Below, piece after piece: positions 7,765-15,619 of a stretch of DNA of 34,181 nt (position 1 is its first letter; the number at the start of each line of letters is the position of its first letter). The stretch is taken from contig DATLWR010000049.1 in NCBI GenBank assembly GCA_035576205.1, positions 1-34,181 on the forward strand. The letters are read 5' to 3'. Both the position numbers and the translations under genes were made by a program. The notes under the pieces were generated by a model, which saw only the letters and a list, made by a program, of their open reading frames with translations, ran no database searches and was not told where the DNA came from. The DNA is from DATLWR01 sp035576205. GTDB taxonomy: Bacteria; Pseudomonadota; Zetaproteobacteria; Mariprofundales; Mariprofundaceae.

Positions 7765-8429
7765 GCGATGTTCTGCATTGGCGCAACCTGCATCTGGGCG
7801 CAGGGGTGGTCGACGCCTGTCAGGTCGGGCGCGGGCAGCACGTGCGGCTGGTACTGGAGAGCGTTTCCCAGGTGCAGTTCATGGACCGTATGCTGACGCT
7901 GCCGGAAGATGGTTCCGGCGATTGGCCGATGTGGCTGGAGTCCGGTGCCGGCCGTTTCCAGGCCGGTACGCAGGAGTTCGTCGAGCGGATCGGTATCATG
8001 ATTCGCCACCGCGGCCTGATGGCCAACCTCACGATGCGGGAAAACCTGCTGTTGCCGTTCCTCTATCAGGGAGACAAGGATAGGCTTGAGGAGGCCTTCG
8101 ACGAGGTCGGCGATGTGGCGGATTTCGTCGGCCTGACGGCTCTGCTTCACGAGCAGGCCGGCGAGCGCTCGGCCTATACGCATGCGCTGGTCAGCCTCGG
8201 GCGCTGCCTGCTGGCCAGGCCGGATATCATCGTGGCGCAGGAGGTGCATATCGGCATGTCACCCGAGCGTCTGGCGCATTTCCGGGAGTTGAGCGTGCAG
8301 GCACTGCAGAGACTTGGATCGGGGCTGGTTTATGTCACCTCGTCGATGAACGAGGGCTCGGGCGTCATCTTTTCCAGAACATTGACCGTGCAGCCCGAAG
8401 CTGGAAAGCTGTCTGGCGGAGAGGAGTAG
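7761..8429 (+). CDS. Degenerate MlaF-like ABC ATPase subunit lacking nucleotide-site motifs
   Basis: The position between an MlaE permease and an MCE gene is where the MlaF ATPase normally lies, and the 222-residue layout follows an ABC domain. However, no P-loop (GxxGxGKS/T) is present where Walker A should be. The Q-loop region reads 'GIMIRHRGLMANLTMRENLL' (compare 'FQ...ALF..L.V..N'). The signature position reads 'GERSAYTHALVSLGRCLL' instead of LSGG. The Walker B position reads 'DIIVAQE' with the Asp replaced, and the switch histidine region reads 'YVTSSMNEG'. The LSGGEE at the extreme C-terminus is out of place. It is probably a non-hydrolysing structural homologue. The start is GTG, overlapping the permease stop. 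Confidence 0.7.
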   Translation: MSDVLHWRNLHLGAGVVDACQVGRGQHVRLVLESVSQVQFMDRMLTLPEDGSGDWPMWLESGAGRFQAGTQEFVERIGIMIRHRGLMANLTMRENLLLPFLYQGDKDRLEEAFDEVGDVADFVGLTALLHEQAGERSAYTHALVSLGRCLLARPDIIVAQEVHIGMSPERLAHFRELSVQALQRLGSGLVYVTSSMNEGSGVIFSRTLTVQPEAGKLSGGEE

Positions 8430-8432
8430 CAG

Positions 8433-9434
8433 GTGCGCGATTTCGTTGGCGGAATGCAGAGGCAGGTGGGCTGGTTCGTGATCATCGGCATCGGCGCGAT
8501 CCTGTTCGTGCTGTTGATGATCAGCCTGCGCACGGATGTGTTTGCGAAGAAATTCTATCTCTATGTCTCGCCACCTTCGGCTTCCGGGTTCTATGTGGGG
8601 CAGCCGGTCAAGTTCCAGGGCTTTGCCATCGGTCGGGTCGGCGATATGGAGCTGATGGAAAAGGGCGGCGTGCGCATTACGCTACAGCTTCTGGATCGCT
8701 ATCGCGGCATGCTGCATGCCGGCGGCGTGGCGCGGATCAGCAAGGAAGGCCTGATCGGTGAAGAGGTTGTCGAGGTGACTTCCGGTGTCCCCCTCAATCC
8801 TGAGGTGCAGGACGGCCAACAGATCAAATATGAAACGGCTGCTTCCATCGAACAGCTGTTGCAGGATGCCAAGCCGGCGGTGACCAATGCCAATATCGTG
8901 CTTGCCGAACTGGCCGATCTTTCCAAGTGGCTGAACGATCCAAACGGCTCCTTCCGCCAGATGACGGCCCGGCTTAACGAGTCGACGAAGGGCATGAATC
9001 GTGAACAGGTCGACAAGATGATGACCACCCTGACTGAAATCCTGACCAATATGCAGGCGCTGACCGGCGAACTGGAGAAGACCCATGTGGCTGCACGCCT
9101 GTCGTCGTCGCTGAAGATGACGACGGATATCCTGCAGGATCTGAAGCCTCTGTCCGAAACAATTGGTAAGAAGGGGCCGGAGACCTTTACGCAGGTGAAT
9201 GCCCTGTTGAAACATGTCGACAAGCTCACGCAGTCGCTGGATATCGTGGCTGCCGATCTTTCCGAGCTGACACCGGAACTGCCGGGGCTGGCCCGCGAAT
9301 CGCGGGAAACGATCACCGAGATCCGGGGGCTGATTGCCGGCATGCGTGACTCCTGGCTGTTCGGCGGTAGCGGCGAGCCGACGGACGGCACCTCGGACAA
9401 GGTTGCACCGCCGGTGATGGAGATGCGTCCGTGA
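8433..9434 (+). CDS. MlaD-family MCE protein
   Basis: The 333-residue protein has one N-terminal membrane anchor (about residues 12-31) and an MCE domain (about 39-118). The domain shows 'ASGFYVGQPVKFQGFAIGRV' and 'KGGVRITLQL', then 'ISKEGLIGEEVVEVTSG'. A long helical C-terminal region follows. MCE proteins form periplasmic rings or tubes that carry phospholipids between membranes. The start is GTG at 8433, three bases after the previous stop. The long helical tail suggests a tube-forming rather than a minimal MlaD ring; this is an inference. It overlaps the TPR lipoprotein gene by GTGA. Confidence 0.88.
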   Translation: MRDFVGGMQRQVGWFVIIGIGAILFVLLMISLRTDVFAKKFYLYVSPPSASGFYVGQPVKFQGFAIGRVGDMELMEKGGVRITLQLLDRYRGMLHAGGVARISKEGLIGEEVVEVTSGVPLNPEVQDGQQIKYETAASIEQLLQDAKPAVTNANIVLAELADLSKWLNDPNGSFRQMTARLNESTKGMNREQVDKMMTTLTEILTNMQALTGELEKTHVAARLSSSLKMTTDILQDLKPLSETIGKKGPETFTQVNALLKHVDKLTQSLDIVAADLSELTPELPGLARESRETITEIRGLIAGMRDSWLFGGSGEPTDGTSDKVAPPVMEMRP

Positions 9435-10330
9435 AGCTTTGGGCGATGCTCTGTATGGCGCTGCTCGTCCTCGGCGGATGTGGCGGCAAGCATGTGAAGA
9501 GGGTCGAGAATCTCTACGCCGTCAAGGCCGTCGAGTTCAATCGCGACGGAGTGGAGGCGATGCGCTATGAACGCTGGTCGGCAGCCGAGCGCGCCTTCAG
9601 CCGGTCGTTGAAGGCGGCACAGCTGGCCGACGAGTCCGAAATGGTCGTGCATGCCTGGTACAATCTCGCGTCGGTGCGGGCCGCACAGGGCGAGCAATCC
9701 GCCGAAGCGGCATATGCCCAGGCGATGGAACTTGCCGACCGTTATAACATGCCCGACATGAAAATGCGGGCACGACTGTCGCTGGCGCTGTGGCAGCTCG
9801 GTCGTGGCCAGACGGTCCAGCCGGTCGATGTTTCCGGGCGCTGGCCAGTCGATGTCTATCTGATGGGAGGGCGGCTGGCCCAGAAGCTGCAGGACCGGTC
9901 TGCAGCCCAGAGCGCCTACCAGCAGGCGGCCCGCTCCGCCGGCAGGGATGCCGCCGGACTGAAAATGCAGGCCGAAGCCCATATGGGGCTGGCACTTCTG
10001 GCCCGGGATGCCGGCGACGTGGGGGGGATCCGTGTGGAAACCGCCAAGGCACTCGAACTTTGCCGCCAGGTCGGTGCACCGCGGCTTACCGCGAATCTGC
10101 TGCTGTTGCGCGCCTCGGTGCCGGAGGTGGCGGCCGAACGCGGTGATGAGGTCGAGCGCGCTTACAGTATCTACGAGGCGCTGGCCGATGTTGAGGGGGA
10201 ACGGCAGGCGTTGCAGGTCTGGATCGGTATTGCCCAGGCTGGCGGCGATACAGCCCTGGCTGAAAGTCTGGATGCGAAACTGAAGGCGCTCCCGGCACCC
10301 GGCGACGCCGGTAAGACGGAATCCGAGTGA
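9431..10330 (+). CDS. TPR-like lipoprotein of the Mla-like operon
   Basis: The product is a 299-residue lipoprotein. A short signal peptide ends in lipobox L14-G-G-C17, followed by repeated helical pairs of TPR type ('AAERAFSRSLKAAQLA', 'YNLASVRAAQG', 'AEAAYAQAMELADRY', 'AQSAYQQAARSAG', 'ERAYSIYEALADVEGERQAL'). It starts with GTG inside the MCE stop (GTGA). Classical Mla loci have MlaC or an ABC-type auxiliary lipoprotein here. A TPR lipoprotein suggests a scaffold or outer-membrane partner for the MCE protein, which I infer only from gene order. Confidence 0.75.
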   Translation: MKLWAMLCMALLVLGGCGGKHVKRVENLYAVKAVEFNRDGVEAMRYERWSAAERAFSRSLKAAQLADESEMVVHAWYNLASVRAAQGEQSAEAAYAQAMELADRYNMPDMKMRARLSLALWQLGRGQTVQPVDVSGRWPVDVYLMGGRLAQKLQDRSAAQSAYQQAARSAGRDAAGLKMQAEAHMGLALLARDAGDVGGIRVETAKALELCRQVGAPRLTANLLLLRASVPEVAAERGDEVERAYSIYEALADVEGERQALQVWIGIAQAGGDTALAESLDAKLKALPAPGDAGKTESE

Positions 10331-10370
10331 GGCGGGTCGTGATATCAGGAACAGGTTTGGTGGAGCAGGC

Positions 10371-10703
10371 ATGAGCATCCAGGTGAGCAGCAAGCAGGTG
10401 GGAAGCGAGGCCGTGGTTTATATCGATGGCCATATCGACGCCCATTCGTCGCCGGTGTTGCGCAGGGAGCTGGCCAAGCTGTTCGGTTCATCGCTGCAGA
10501 CCATCCGGGTGCAGCTGGACGATGTCAGGCAGATGGACTCCTCGGGTATTGCGACGTTGTCCGAAGGATTGCAGTGGAGTAGACGGTCGGGGGGGCGATT
10601 TGTCCTATCAGGCCTCAGCAAGCCGATCGCCGATGTGCTGGAGCTTGCCAAGCTCGACCAGGTATTCGACATCGACCAACATGCTGGTGGAGGGAGGCGT
10701 TGA
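10371..10703 (+). CDS. STAS-domain protein, MlaB-like
   Basis: The 110-residue protein is a lone STAS domain: an N-terminal beta strand ('EAVVYIDGHIDAHSSP'), then 'IRVQLDDVRQMDSSGIATL' with a D56-S-S-G59 loop, and 'VLSGLSKPIADVLELAKL'. In SpoIIAA-type antagonists the serine of this loop is phosphorylated. In the Mla system a STAS protein (MlaB) binds the ATPase and is needed for its activity. Placement at the end of an Mla-like operon favours the MlaB role over an anti-sigma antagonist, and no kinase partner lies nearby. Its TGA overlaps the TTG start of ubiD. Confidence 0.8.
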   Translation: MSIQVSSKQVGSEAVVYIDGHIDAHSSPVLRRELAKLFGSSLQTIRVQLDDVRQMDSSGIATLSEGLQWSRRSGGRFVLSGLSKPIADVLELAKLDQVFDIDQHAGGGRR

Positions 10704-12160
10704 GCTATGCCGACATGCGCGCGTTCCTGAAGGCGCTTGAAAAGCGGGGCTGGCTGAAGCGCATACGCCAGGAGATCAGCAGCGAACTGGAAATCACTGA
10801 AATATCCGATCGGGTATTGCGGGCCGGCGGGCCGGCACTGCTGTTCGAGAACGTGAAGGGTCACAGCATGCCGGTGCTGACCAACCTGTTCGGCACGCCC
10901 GAGCGGATCGCCATGGGCATGGGTCGTCAGTCCGCCGACGAATTGCGCGAGGTTGGCGAGCTGCTGGCCTATCTGAAGGAGCCGGAACCGCCGAAAGGTT
11001 TCCGCGATGCCTGGGAGAAGTTCCCGGTACTCAAGCAGGTGATGCACATGAGCCCCAAGGAGGTCAGGAAGGCTCCCTGGCAGGAGATCGTGCTGCGCGG
11101 CGATGACGTGGACCTGACGCGGCTGCCTATACAGACCTGCTGGCCGGAAGATGCCGCCCCGCTTCTCACCTGGGGACTGGTGGTCACCAAGGGGCCGCAC
11201 AAGGAGCGCCAGAATCTGGGCATCTACCGGCAACAGCTGATTGGTCGCAACAAGCTGATCATGCGCTGGCTGAAGCATCGCGGCGGTGCCCAGGACCACC
11301 AGGAGGCCAAGCAGGCCGGGCAGGAACGGTTTCCCTGCGCGGTGGTGATCGGTGCTGACCCGGCAACGATTCTGGCAGCGGTCACGCCGATTCCCGACAC
11401 CCTTTCCGAATACCAGTTCGCCGGGCTGTTGCGCGGCGAGAAAACCGTGCTGGCCGATTGCCTGTCGGTGCCGCTGCAGGTGCCGGCCAGCAGCGAGATT
11501 GTTCTGGAGGGTTACGTATCGCTCGACGAGTACGCCGAGGAGGGGCCATTCGGCGACCATACCGGCTACTACAACGAAGTGGAGCGTTTCCCGGTGTTTA
11601 CGGTGGAAACGATGAGCATGCGCAAGGACGCCATCTACCACTCCACCCATACCGGCAAGCCGCCCGACGAGCCGGCCGTTCTGGGGCTCGCCTTCAACGA
11701 GGTGTTCGTACCGATCCTCAAGAAACAGTTTCCGGAGATCGTCGACTTCTATCTGCCGATGGAAGGCTGCTCCTACCGCGTGGCCGTGGTCTCCATCCGC
11801 AAGGGATATGCGGGCCACGCGAAAAGGGTGATGTTCGGCATCTGGTCGTTTCTGCGCCAGTTCATGTATACGAAGTTCATCATCGTGGTCGACGCCGATA
11901 TCGATTGCCGCTCCTGGCCGGAGGTGATCTGGGCGATCTCGACGCGGTGCGATCCAGTACGCGATTTCACGCTGGTGGAGCACACCCCCATCGATTACCT
12001 CGATTTTGCCTCGCCAGTGGCGGGCTTGGGATCGAAGGTCGGAGTCGATGCCACCAACAAGTGGGCTGGCGAGACCGACCGCGAATGGGGGCGGCCGATC
12101 CGGATGAGCGAAGCGGTGAAGGCGAGGGTCGACAGCATCTGGGATGAGCTGGGCTTGTAA
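10700..12160 (+). CDS. ubiD: UbiD-family prenyl-FMN-dependent decarboxylase
   Basis: UbiD decarboxylates 3-polyprenyl-4-hydroxybenzoate in ubiquinone synthesis using prenylated FMN supplied by UbiX. The 486-residue length and motifs fit: N-terminal 'FLKALEKRGWLKRI', 'GIYRQQLIGRNKLIMRW' in the cofactor-binding region, 'LEGYVSLDEYAEEGPFGDHTGYY' carrying a conserved Glu, and 'HTGKPPDEPAVLG'. The start is TTG at 10700, overlapping the STAS stop and preceded by a strong GGAGGGAGG site. Starting there gives the usual family N-terminus, which the next ATG (10715) would cut. Other UbiD-family acids are possible substrates. Coupling to a lipid-transport operon is unusual. Confidence 0.93.
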   Translation: MSYADMRAFLKALEKRGWLKRIRQEISSELEITEISDRVLRAGGPALLFENVKGHSMPVLTNLFGTPERIAMGMGRQSADELREVGELLAYLKEPEPPKGFRDAWEKFPVLKQVMHMSPKEVRKAPWQEIVLRGDDVDLTRLPIQTCWPEDAAPLLTWGLVVTKGPHKERQNLGIYRQQLIGRNKLIMRWLKHRGGAQDHQEAKQAGQERFPCAVVIGADPATILAAVTPIPDTLSEYQFAGLLRGEKTVLADCLSVPLQVPASSEIVLEGYVSLDEYAEEGPFGDHTGYYNEVERFPVFTVETMSMRKDAIYHSTHTGKPPDEPAVLGLAFNEVFVPILKKQFPEIVDFYLPMEGCSYRVAVVSIRKGYAGHAKRVMFGIWSFLRQFMYTKFIIVVDADIDCRSWPEVIWAISTRCDPVRDFTLVEHTPIDYLDFASPVAGLGSKVGVDATNKWAGETDREWGRPIRMSEAVKARVDSIWDELGL

Positions 12161-12183
12161 AGCGTGCCGCCCGTCCTGGCAAC

Positions 12184-12192
12184 TGCTATAGT
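12184..12192 (+). promoter_or_regulatory. Candidate extended -10 promoter for the Sel1-repeat gene
   Basis: TGC directly before TATAGT (12187-12192) fits an extended -10 element. No good -35 box is visible. It lies 45 bases before the ATG at 12238, in the 77-base gap after ubiD. Confidence 0.4.
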
Positions 12193-12237
12193 GACAGAGT
12201 GCCGGTGGCTATCATCCGGCGGTATGGTGGAGGGGTT

Positions 12238-14196
12238 ATGAATCTGGTCCGCATGGCGGCGATCGCAGCGGTTTTTGTGCTGGTCAGCGCCAGCATCATC
12301 TATTTCCTCGTTTCCGGATCCCATTATGGCGCTACCGATGCCGACGTGGTGCCGCTCGGCCAGTCGGCTTATGAGGACGGCCGGTTTAACGAGGCGGCCA
12401 AGTGGTATGAGATCGGTGCCCGGCGTGGCGATCCCGAAGCCCAGTACCGGCTTGGCATGCTCTACCGCGAAGGCAAGGGAGTGGATCGGGATGATGCGCA
12501 GGCCATACGCTGGTTCCGGCTGGCCGCCAAGCTCAGCCACGTCAAGGCAGAGTTCCAGTTGGGACGCCTCTTGGAACTGGGGCGCGGTGTCGAGAAGGCG
12601 AGCGACAGCGAAGCGGTAGAGTGGTACCGGAAGGCGGCCGAGCAGGGACATCCGGAAGCCGCCTACCGCATGGCGATCATGTATGCCGAGGGACGCGGTG
12701 TGGCCCGCAGCGATGTCGAGGCCATGCGCTGGGCGCTGACGGCGGCGAAAAGGAAAGTGCCCGATGCGAAAGACTTCCTCAATCAACTGGTCAGCCGGAT
12801 CGAGGGCAAGGCGAAGGGTGGCGACGCCGATGCGCAGTATCTGCTGGCCAATATTTACGACGAGGGGCAGGGCGTTCCGGTTGATCAAAACCAGGCAATG
12901 TACTGGCTGCGCCAGTCCGCGGTGGGCGGCAATGACGAAGCGGCCTACCATCTTGGCGACAAGTTGATCAGGCAGGGAGGCACAGCGGAAACCGCCGAAG
13001 CGGCACGCTGGTTCGAAAAGGCAGCCAAGGCTGGCCATGTGCGGGCCGAGGCGGCTATCGGCGTGCTGTATGCCTTGGGACGCGGTGTGCGTCACGATCA
13101 TGCCACGGCGCTTTCCTGGCTGAACAAGGCTGCCGAGGCCGGGATCGCCAAGGCGCAATTCAATCTCGGTATCATGTATGCCGAGGGGATGCCGGGTGTG
13201 CCGCAGGACAATGCGAAGGCTGCTGAGTGGATACTGAAGGCGGCGAAACAGGGGCTGTCCGAGGCTCAGAACAATCTGGCGGCCATGTATGCGGTAGGGC
13301 GGGGGGTTCCCAGAAACCGCAATCAGATGGTCATTTGGCTGCAAAAGGCAGCAGGCGATAATTCGAAAGCGCAGTTCAATCTCGGGCTGATCTATCTGCG
13401 TGGTATCGGCATCATGCCGGAAGAGGATACGGCCGCGAAGTGGTTGCAGAAATCGCAGTCGGCCGGCAATGCCCGCGCCAGTCTGCTGCTCGGGCTTCTG
13501 TACGATACCGGGCGAGGTGTCGGTCTGAACGTCAGGGATGCGGTGACCTATTTCGGGCAGGCCGCAAAACTTGGCGATACCGATGCGCTGTTCAATCTTG
13601 GAGTTCTGTATTACAACGGCATCGGTATCGAGAGGGATTTCGGCAAGGCGGCGGACTATTTTGCCAAGGCCGGCCAGGCCGGCGACTTGGTCGCTGACAA
13701 TAACCTCGGGGCGATGTACGCATCGGGCGAAGGTGTGGCTTTTGATCCGGCGAAGGCTGCCGAGTGGTACCGCAAGGCAGCCGAAGGCGGCAATACGATG
13801 GCGCAGTTCAATCTCGGCAACCTGTATCGGAAGGGGCTCGGGGTATCGCAGGACGATCGCCAGGCTGCCGCCTGGTACCGGAAAGCAGCGGATCAGGGCG
13901 ATGCGGCTGCGATGAATTCGCTGGCTTACATGTATGCATTGGGGCGCGGTGTGCCGGAGGATGCCGAAGAGGCGCGCAAGCTGTTCAAGGCAGCAGCGGC
14001 CAATGGCCTGTCGCTGGCCGACCAGAATGCCGATTTGCTGAAAAAGAACCCCGCGGGAGCCAAGGTCAAAGAAGGTGCCGGCGGTTATACCCTGGTCAGC
14101 CAGAGCATGGATAAACAGGTCCGGGCCACGTTGCTGACCGAAGAGCCGCTCGATCTGGCCCGCTGGCTCGATATTGATCATGATGTGTCGCTTTGA
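12238..14196 (+). CDS. Membrane-anchored Sel1-like repeat protein
   Basis: After one N-terminal membrane segment (about residues 6-26), the 652-residue protein is almost entirely Sel1-like repeats of about 36 residues. I count about 14, from about residue 60 to 575, with the recurring pattern 'A.....LG.MY..G.GV..D...A..W..KAA..G'. Repeat 5 is degenerate, and an irregular spacer of about 22 residues separates repeats 3 and 4. A C-terminal tail of about 70 residues without repeats follows. Such solenoids scaffold protein complexes; the partner is unknown. The ATG at 12238 has GGAGGGG just upstream, better than the GTG 13 codons earlier. The repeat domain should face the periplasm if the segment is a signal anchor. 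Confidence 0.85.
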   Translation: MNLVRMAAIAAVFVLVSASIIYFLVSGSHYGATDADVVPLGQSAYEDGRFNEAAKWYEIGARRGDPEAQYRLGMLYREGKGVDRDDAQAIRWFRLAAKLSHVKAEFQLGRLLELGRGVEKASDSEAVEWYRKAAEQGHPEAAYRMAIMYAEGRGVARSDVEAMRWALTAAKRKVPDAKDFLNQLVSRIEGKAKGGDADAQYLLANIYDEGQGVPVDQNQAMYWLRQSAVGGNDEAAYHLGDKLIRQGGTAETAEAARWFEKAAKAGHVRAEAAIGVLYALGRGVRHDHATALSWLNKAAEAGIAKAQFNLGIMYAEGMPGVPQDNAKAAEWILKAAKQGLSEAQNNLAAMYAVGRGVPRNRNQMVIWLQKAAGDNSKAQFNLGLIYLRGIGIMPEEDTAAKWLQKSQSAGNARASLLLGLLYDTGRGVGLNVRDAVTYFGQAAKLGDTDALFNLGVLYYNGIGIERDFGKAADYFAKAGQAGDLVADNNLGAMYASGEGVAFDPAKAAEWYRKAAEGGNTMAQFNLGNLYRKGLGVSQDDRQAAAWYRKAADQGDAAAMNSLAYMYALGRGVPEDAEEARKLFKAAAANGLSLADQNADLLKKNPAGAKVKEGAGGYTLVSQSMDKQVRATLLTEEPLDLARWLDIDHDVSL

Positions 14197-14207
14197 CGGG
14201 GGGTGAT

Positions 14208-14549
14208 ATGCAGGACAAGCCTAAGCTGGAGCGCTACCGGCGGCATGCCATCCTGTGCGCCGGCAAGAAATGCGAGCCGGCGCAGGATCGGGCACTGATG
14301 CAGTACCTGAAAAAGCGGCTGACGGAAGAGGGGCTCGATACCGGTGAGGATATGGTACGGGCCAATCGCGCGGGCTGCCTCGGTGTCTGCGAGCAGGGGC
14401 CGATCATGGTCGTCTATCCGGAAGGGGTATGGTACTGCCGGTTGAACGAGGCGAACATCGACCGGATCATCGAGATGCATTTCAAGGGCGGCAAGGCGGT
14501 GTCGGAACTGGTTTTCCATGAGGCGCCGGTTTGCCGCACACCGGCCTGA
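14208..14549 (+). CDS. Thioredoxin-like [2Fe-2S] ferredoxin domain protein
   Basis: The 113-residue protein has the spaced cysteines of thioredoxin-fold [2Fe-2S] ferredoxins: C17-x4-C22 ('LCAGKKCEP') and C57-x3-C61 ('AGCLGVCEQGP'), followed by 'YPEGVWY'. This is the shethna-type/NuoE-like family often found beside cobalamin genes. The ATG at 14208 has a GGGGGGTG site upstream; an in-frame TTG at 14193 would overlap the previous gene. It lies 19 bases before cobT, so a redox role linked to cobalamin synthesis is plausible, by gene order only. Confidence 0.85.
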   Translation: MQDKPKLERYRRHAILCAGKKCEPAQDRALMQYLKKRLTEEGLDTGEDMVRANRAGCLGVCEQGPIMVVYPEGVWYCRLNEANIDRIIEMHFKGGKAVSELVFHEAPVCRTPA

Positions 14550-14568
14550 CAGGATGTAGGGGTAGGTC

Positions 14569-15570
14569 ATGAGTATTCCACCGATTGATCAGCAGGCGTT
14601 CGAAGCGGCCCGGCAGCGGCAGGCAAAACTGGCAATGCCGTCTGGTGCTCTCGGTCAGTTGGGGGAGCTGGTCTGCTGGCTGGCAGCCCGACAGGGAAAG
14701 GCTGTTCCGGATACGCTCCTGCCACATGTGACGATATTCGCTTCCGATCACAATGTCGTCGTCGAGGGGGTGTCCCCCAATATGCCAGAGATGACCGAAA
14801 AGGCGGTGCGCTGCATGGCCGGCGGTCATGCGGCCATCAATGTGCTGGCCTGCCAGTGCGGGGCCGGCCTGCGTATCGTCGATGTCGGCGTGGCTGCCGA
14901 CCTGTCGGACCTGCAGGGAATCGAACACGCCAAGGTGCGGAACGGTTCCGGCAATATCGTGCACGAACCGGCCATGACTCAGGAGGAGTACTGGCAGGCG
15001 GTCGGTATCGGGGAGGAGATGGCCAACCGGGCTATCGCCGATGGCGCCAACCTGTTGATCGCCGGCGATGTCGGTATCGGCAACAGCACGCCGAGTGCGG
15101 CGCTGATCTGCGAACTGGCTGGTCTGGACGTGGAAGCCGTTATCGGCCAGCGGGGTGACATGGAAGAAGCCGAGGTCTATCGCAAGCAGGCGTTGGTCGA
15201 GCAGGCGATCACCCGGGCCCAGGGGACACCGTCCAACGACCTGCTGCGTGAGCTTGGCGGTCTGGAAATCGCGGCGATGGCCGGCTTCTACCGTGCTGCG
15301 GCGCGCAAGGGCGTGCCAGTATTGCTGGACGGCTTCACGTCGACCGCCGCGGCGATCGCCGCGACAGCCTGGGATGTGCGTATCAGCGGCTGGATGCTGG
15401 CCAGCCACACGACGGCGGAGCCGGGGCACCGGCGGGCGCTGGCCGAACTGGGGCTGGAACCGCTGGTCGATTTCGATCTGCAGCTGGGGGAGGGGGCGGG
15501 TGCGACGCTGGTGGTGCCGATCCTGAATGCTGCCCTGGCGATGCACCGGGATATCGCTGTTCTCGACTGA
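14569..15570 (+). CDS. cobT: Nicotinate-nucleotide--dimethylbenzimidazole phosphoribosyltransferase family (CobT)
   Basis: CobT activates the lower-ligand base of cobalamin by swapping it for nicotinate on nicotinate mononucleotide, giving an alpha-riboside phosphate. The 333-residue protein has the family landmarks: 'FASDHNVVVEGVS' (usually ADHGV..EGVS), 'GGHAAINVLA', 'IVDVGVA', 'GDVGIGNSTPSAAL' (usually GEMGIGNTTPAAAL), 'VLLDGFTSTAAA', 'SHTTAEPGHRRAL', and the catalytic-glutamate motif 'LQLGEGAGATL'. The base-pocket region is less conserved than expected, so the preferred base may differ from dimethylbenzimidazole. No other corrin gene is in the window. Confidence 0.9.
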   Translation: MSIPPIDQQAFEAARQRQAKLAMPSGALGQLGELVCWLAARQGKAVPDTLLPHVTIFASDHNVVVEGVSPNMPEMTEKAVRCMAGGHAAINVLACQCGAGLRIVDVGVAADLSDLQGIEHAKVRNGSGNIVHEPAMTQEEYWQAVGIGEEMANRAIADGANLLIAGDVGIGNSTPSAALICELAGLDVEAVIGQRGDMEEAEVYRKQALVEQAITRAQGTPSNDLLRELGGLEIAAMAGFYRAAARKGVPVLLDGFTSTAAAIAATAWDVRISGWMLASHTTAEPGHRRALAELGLEPLVDFDLQLGEGAGATLVVPILNAALAMHRDIAVLD

Positions 15571-15619
15571 TGGTGTTTTTGGGTGAGCTGAGGACTGAAG
15601 GGGGTCGGTCCGATCCCGC

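Noticed and set aside
8406..8426. LSGGEE at the end of the ATPase-like protein as an ABC signature
   Set aside because: It lies at the extreme C-terminus, well past the Walker B position, so it cannot be the signature motif; resemblance is by chance.
8699..14181. Long minus-strand open frames opposite the MCE, UbiD and Sel1 genes
   Set aside because: Each mirrors a plus-strand gene with recognised domains and consistent starts.
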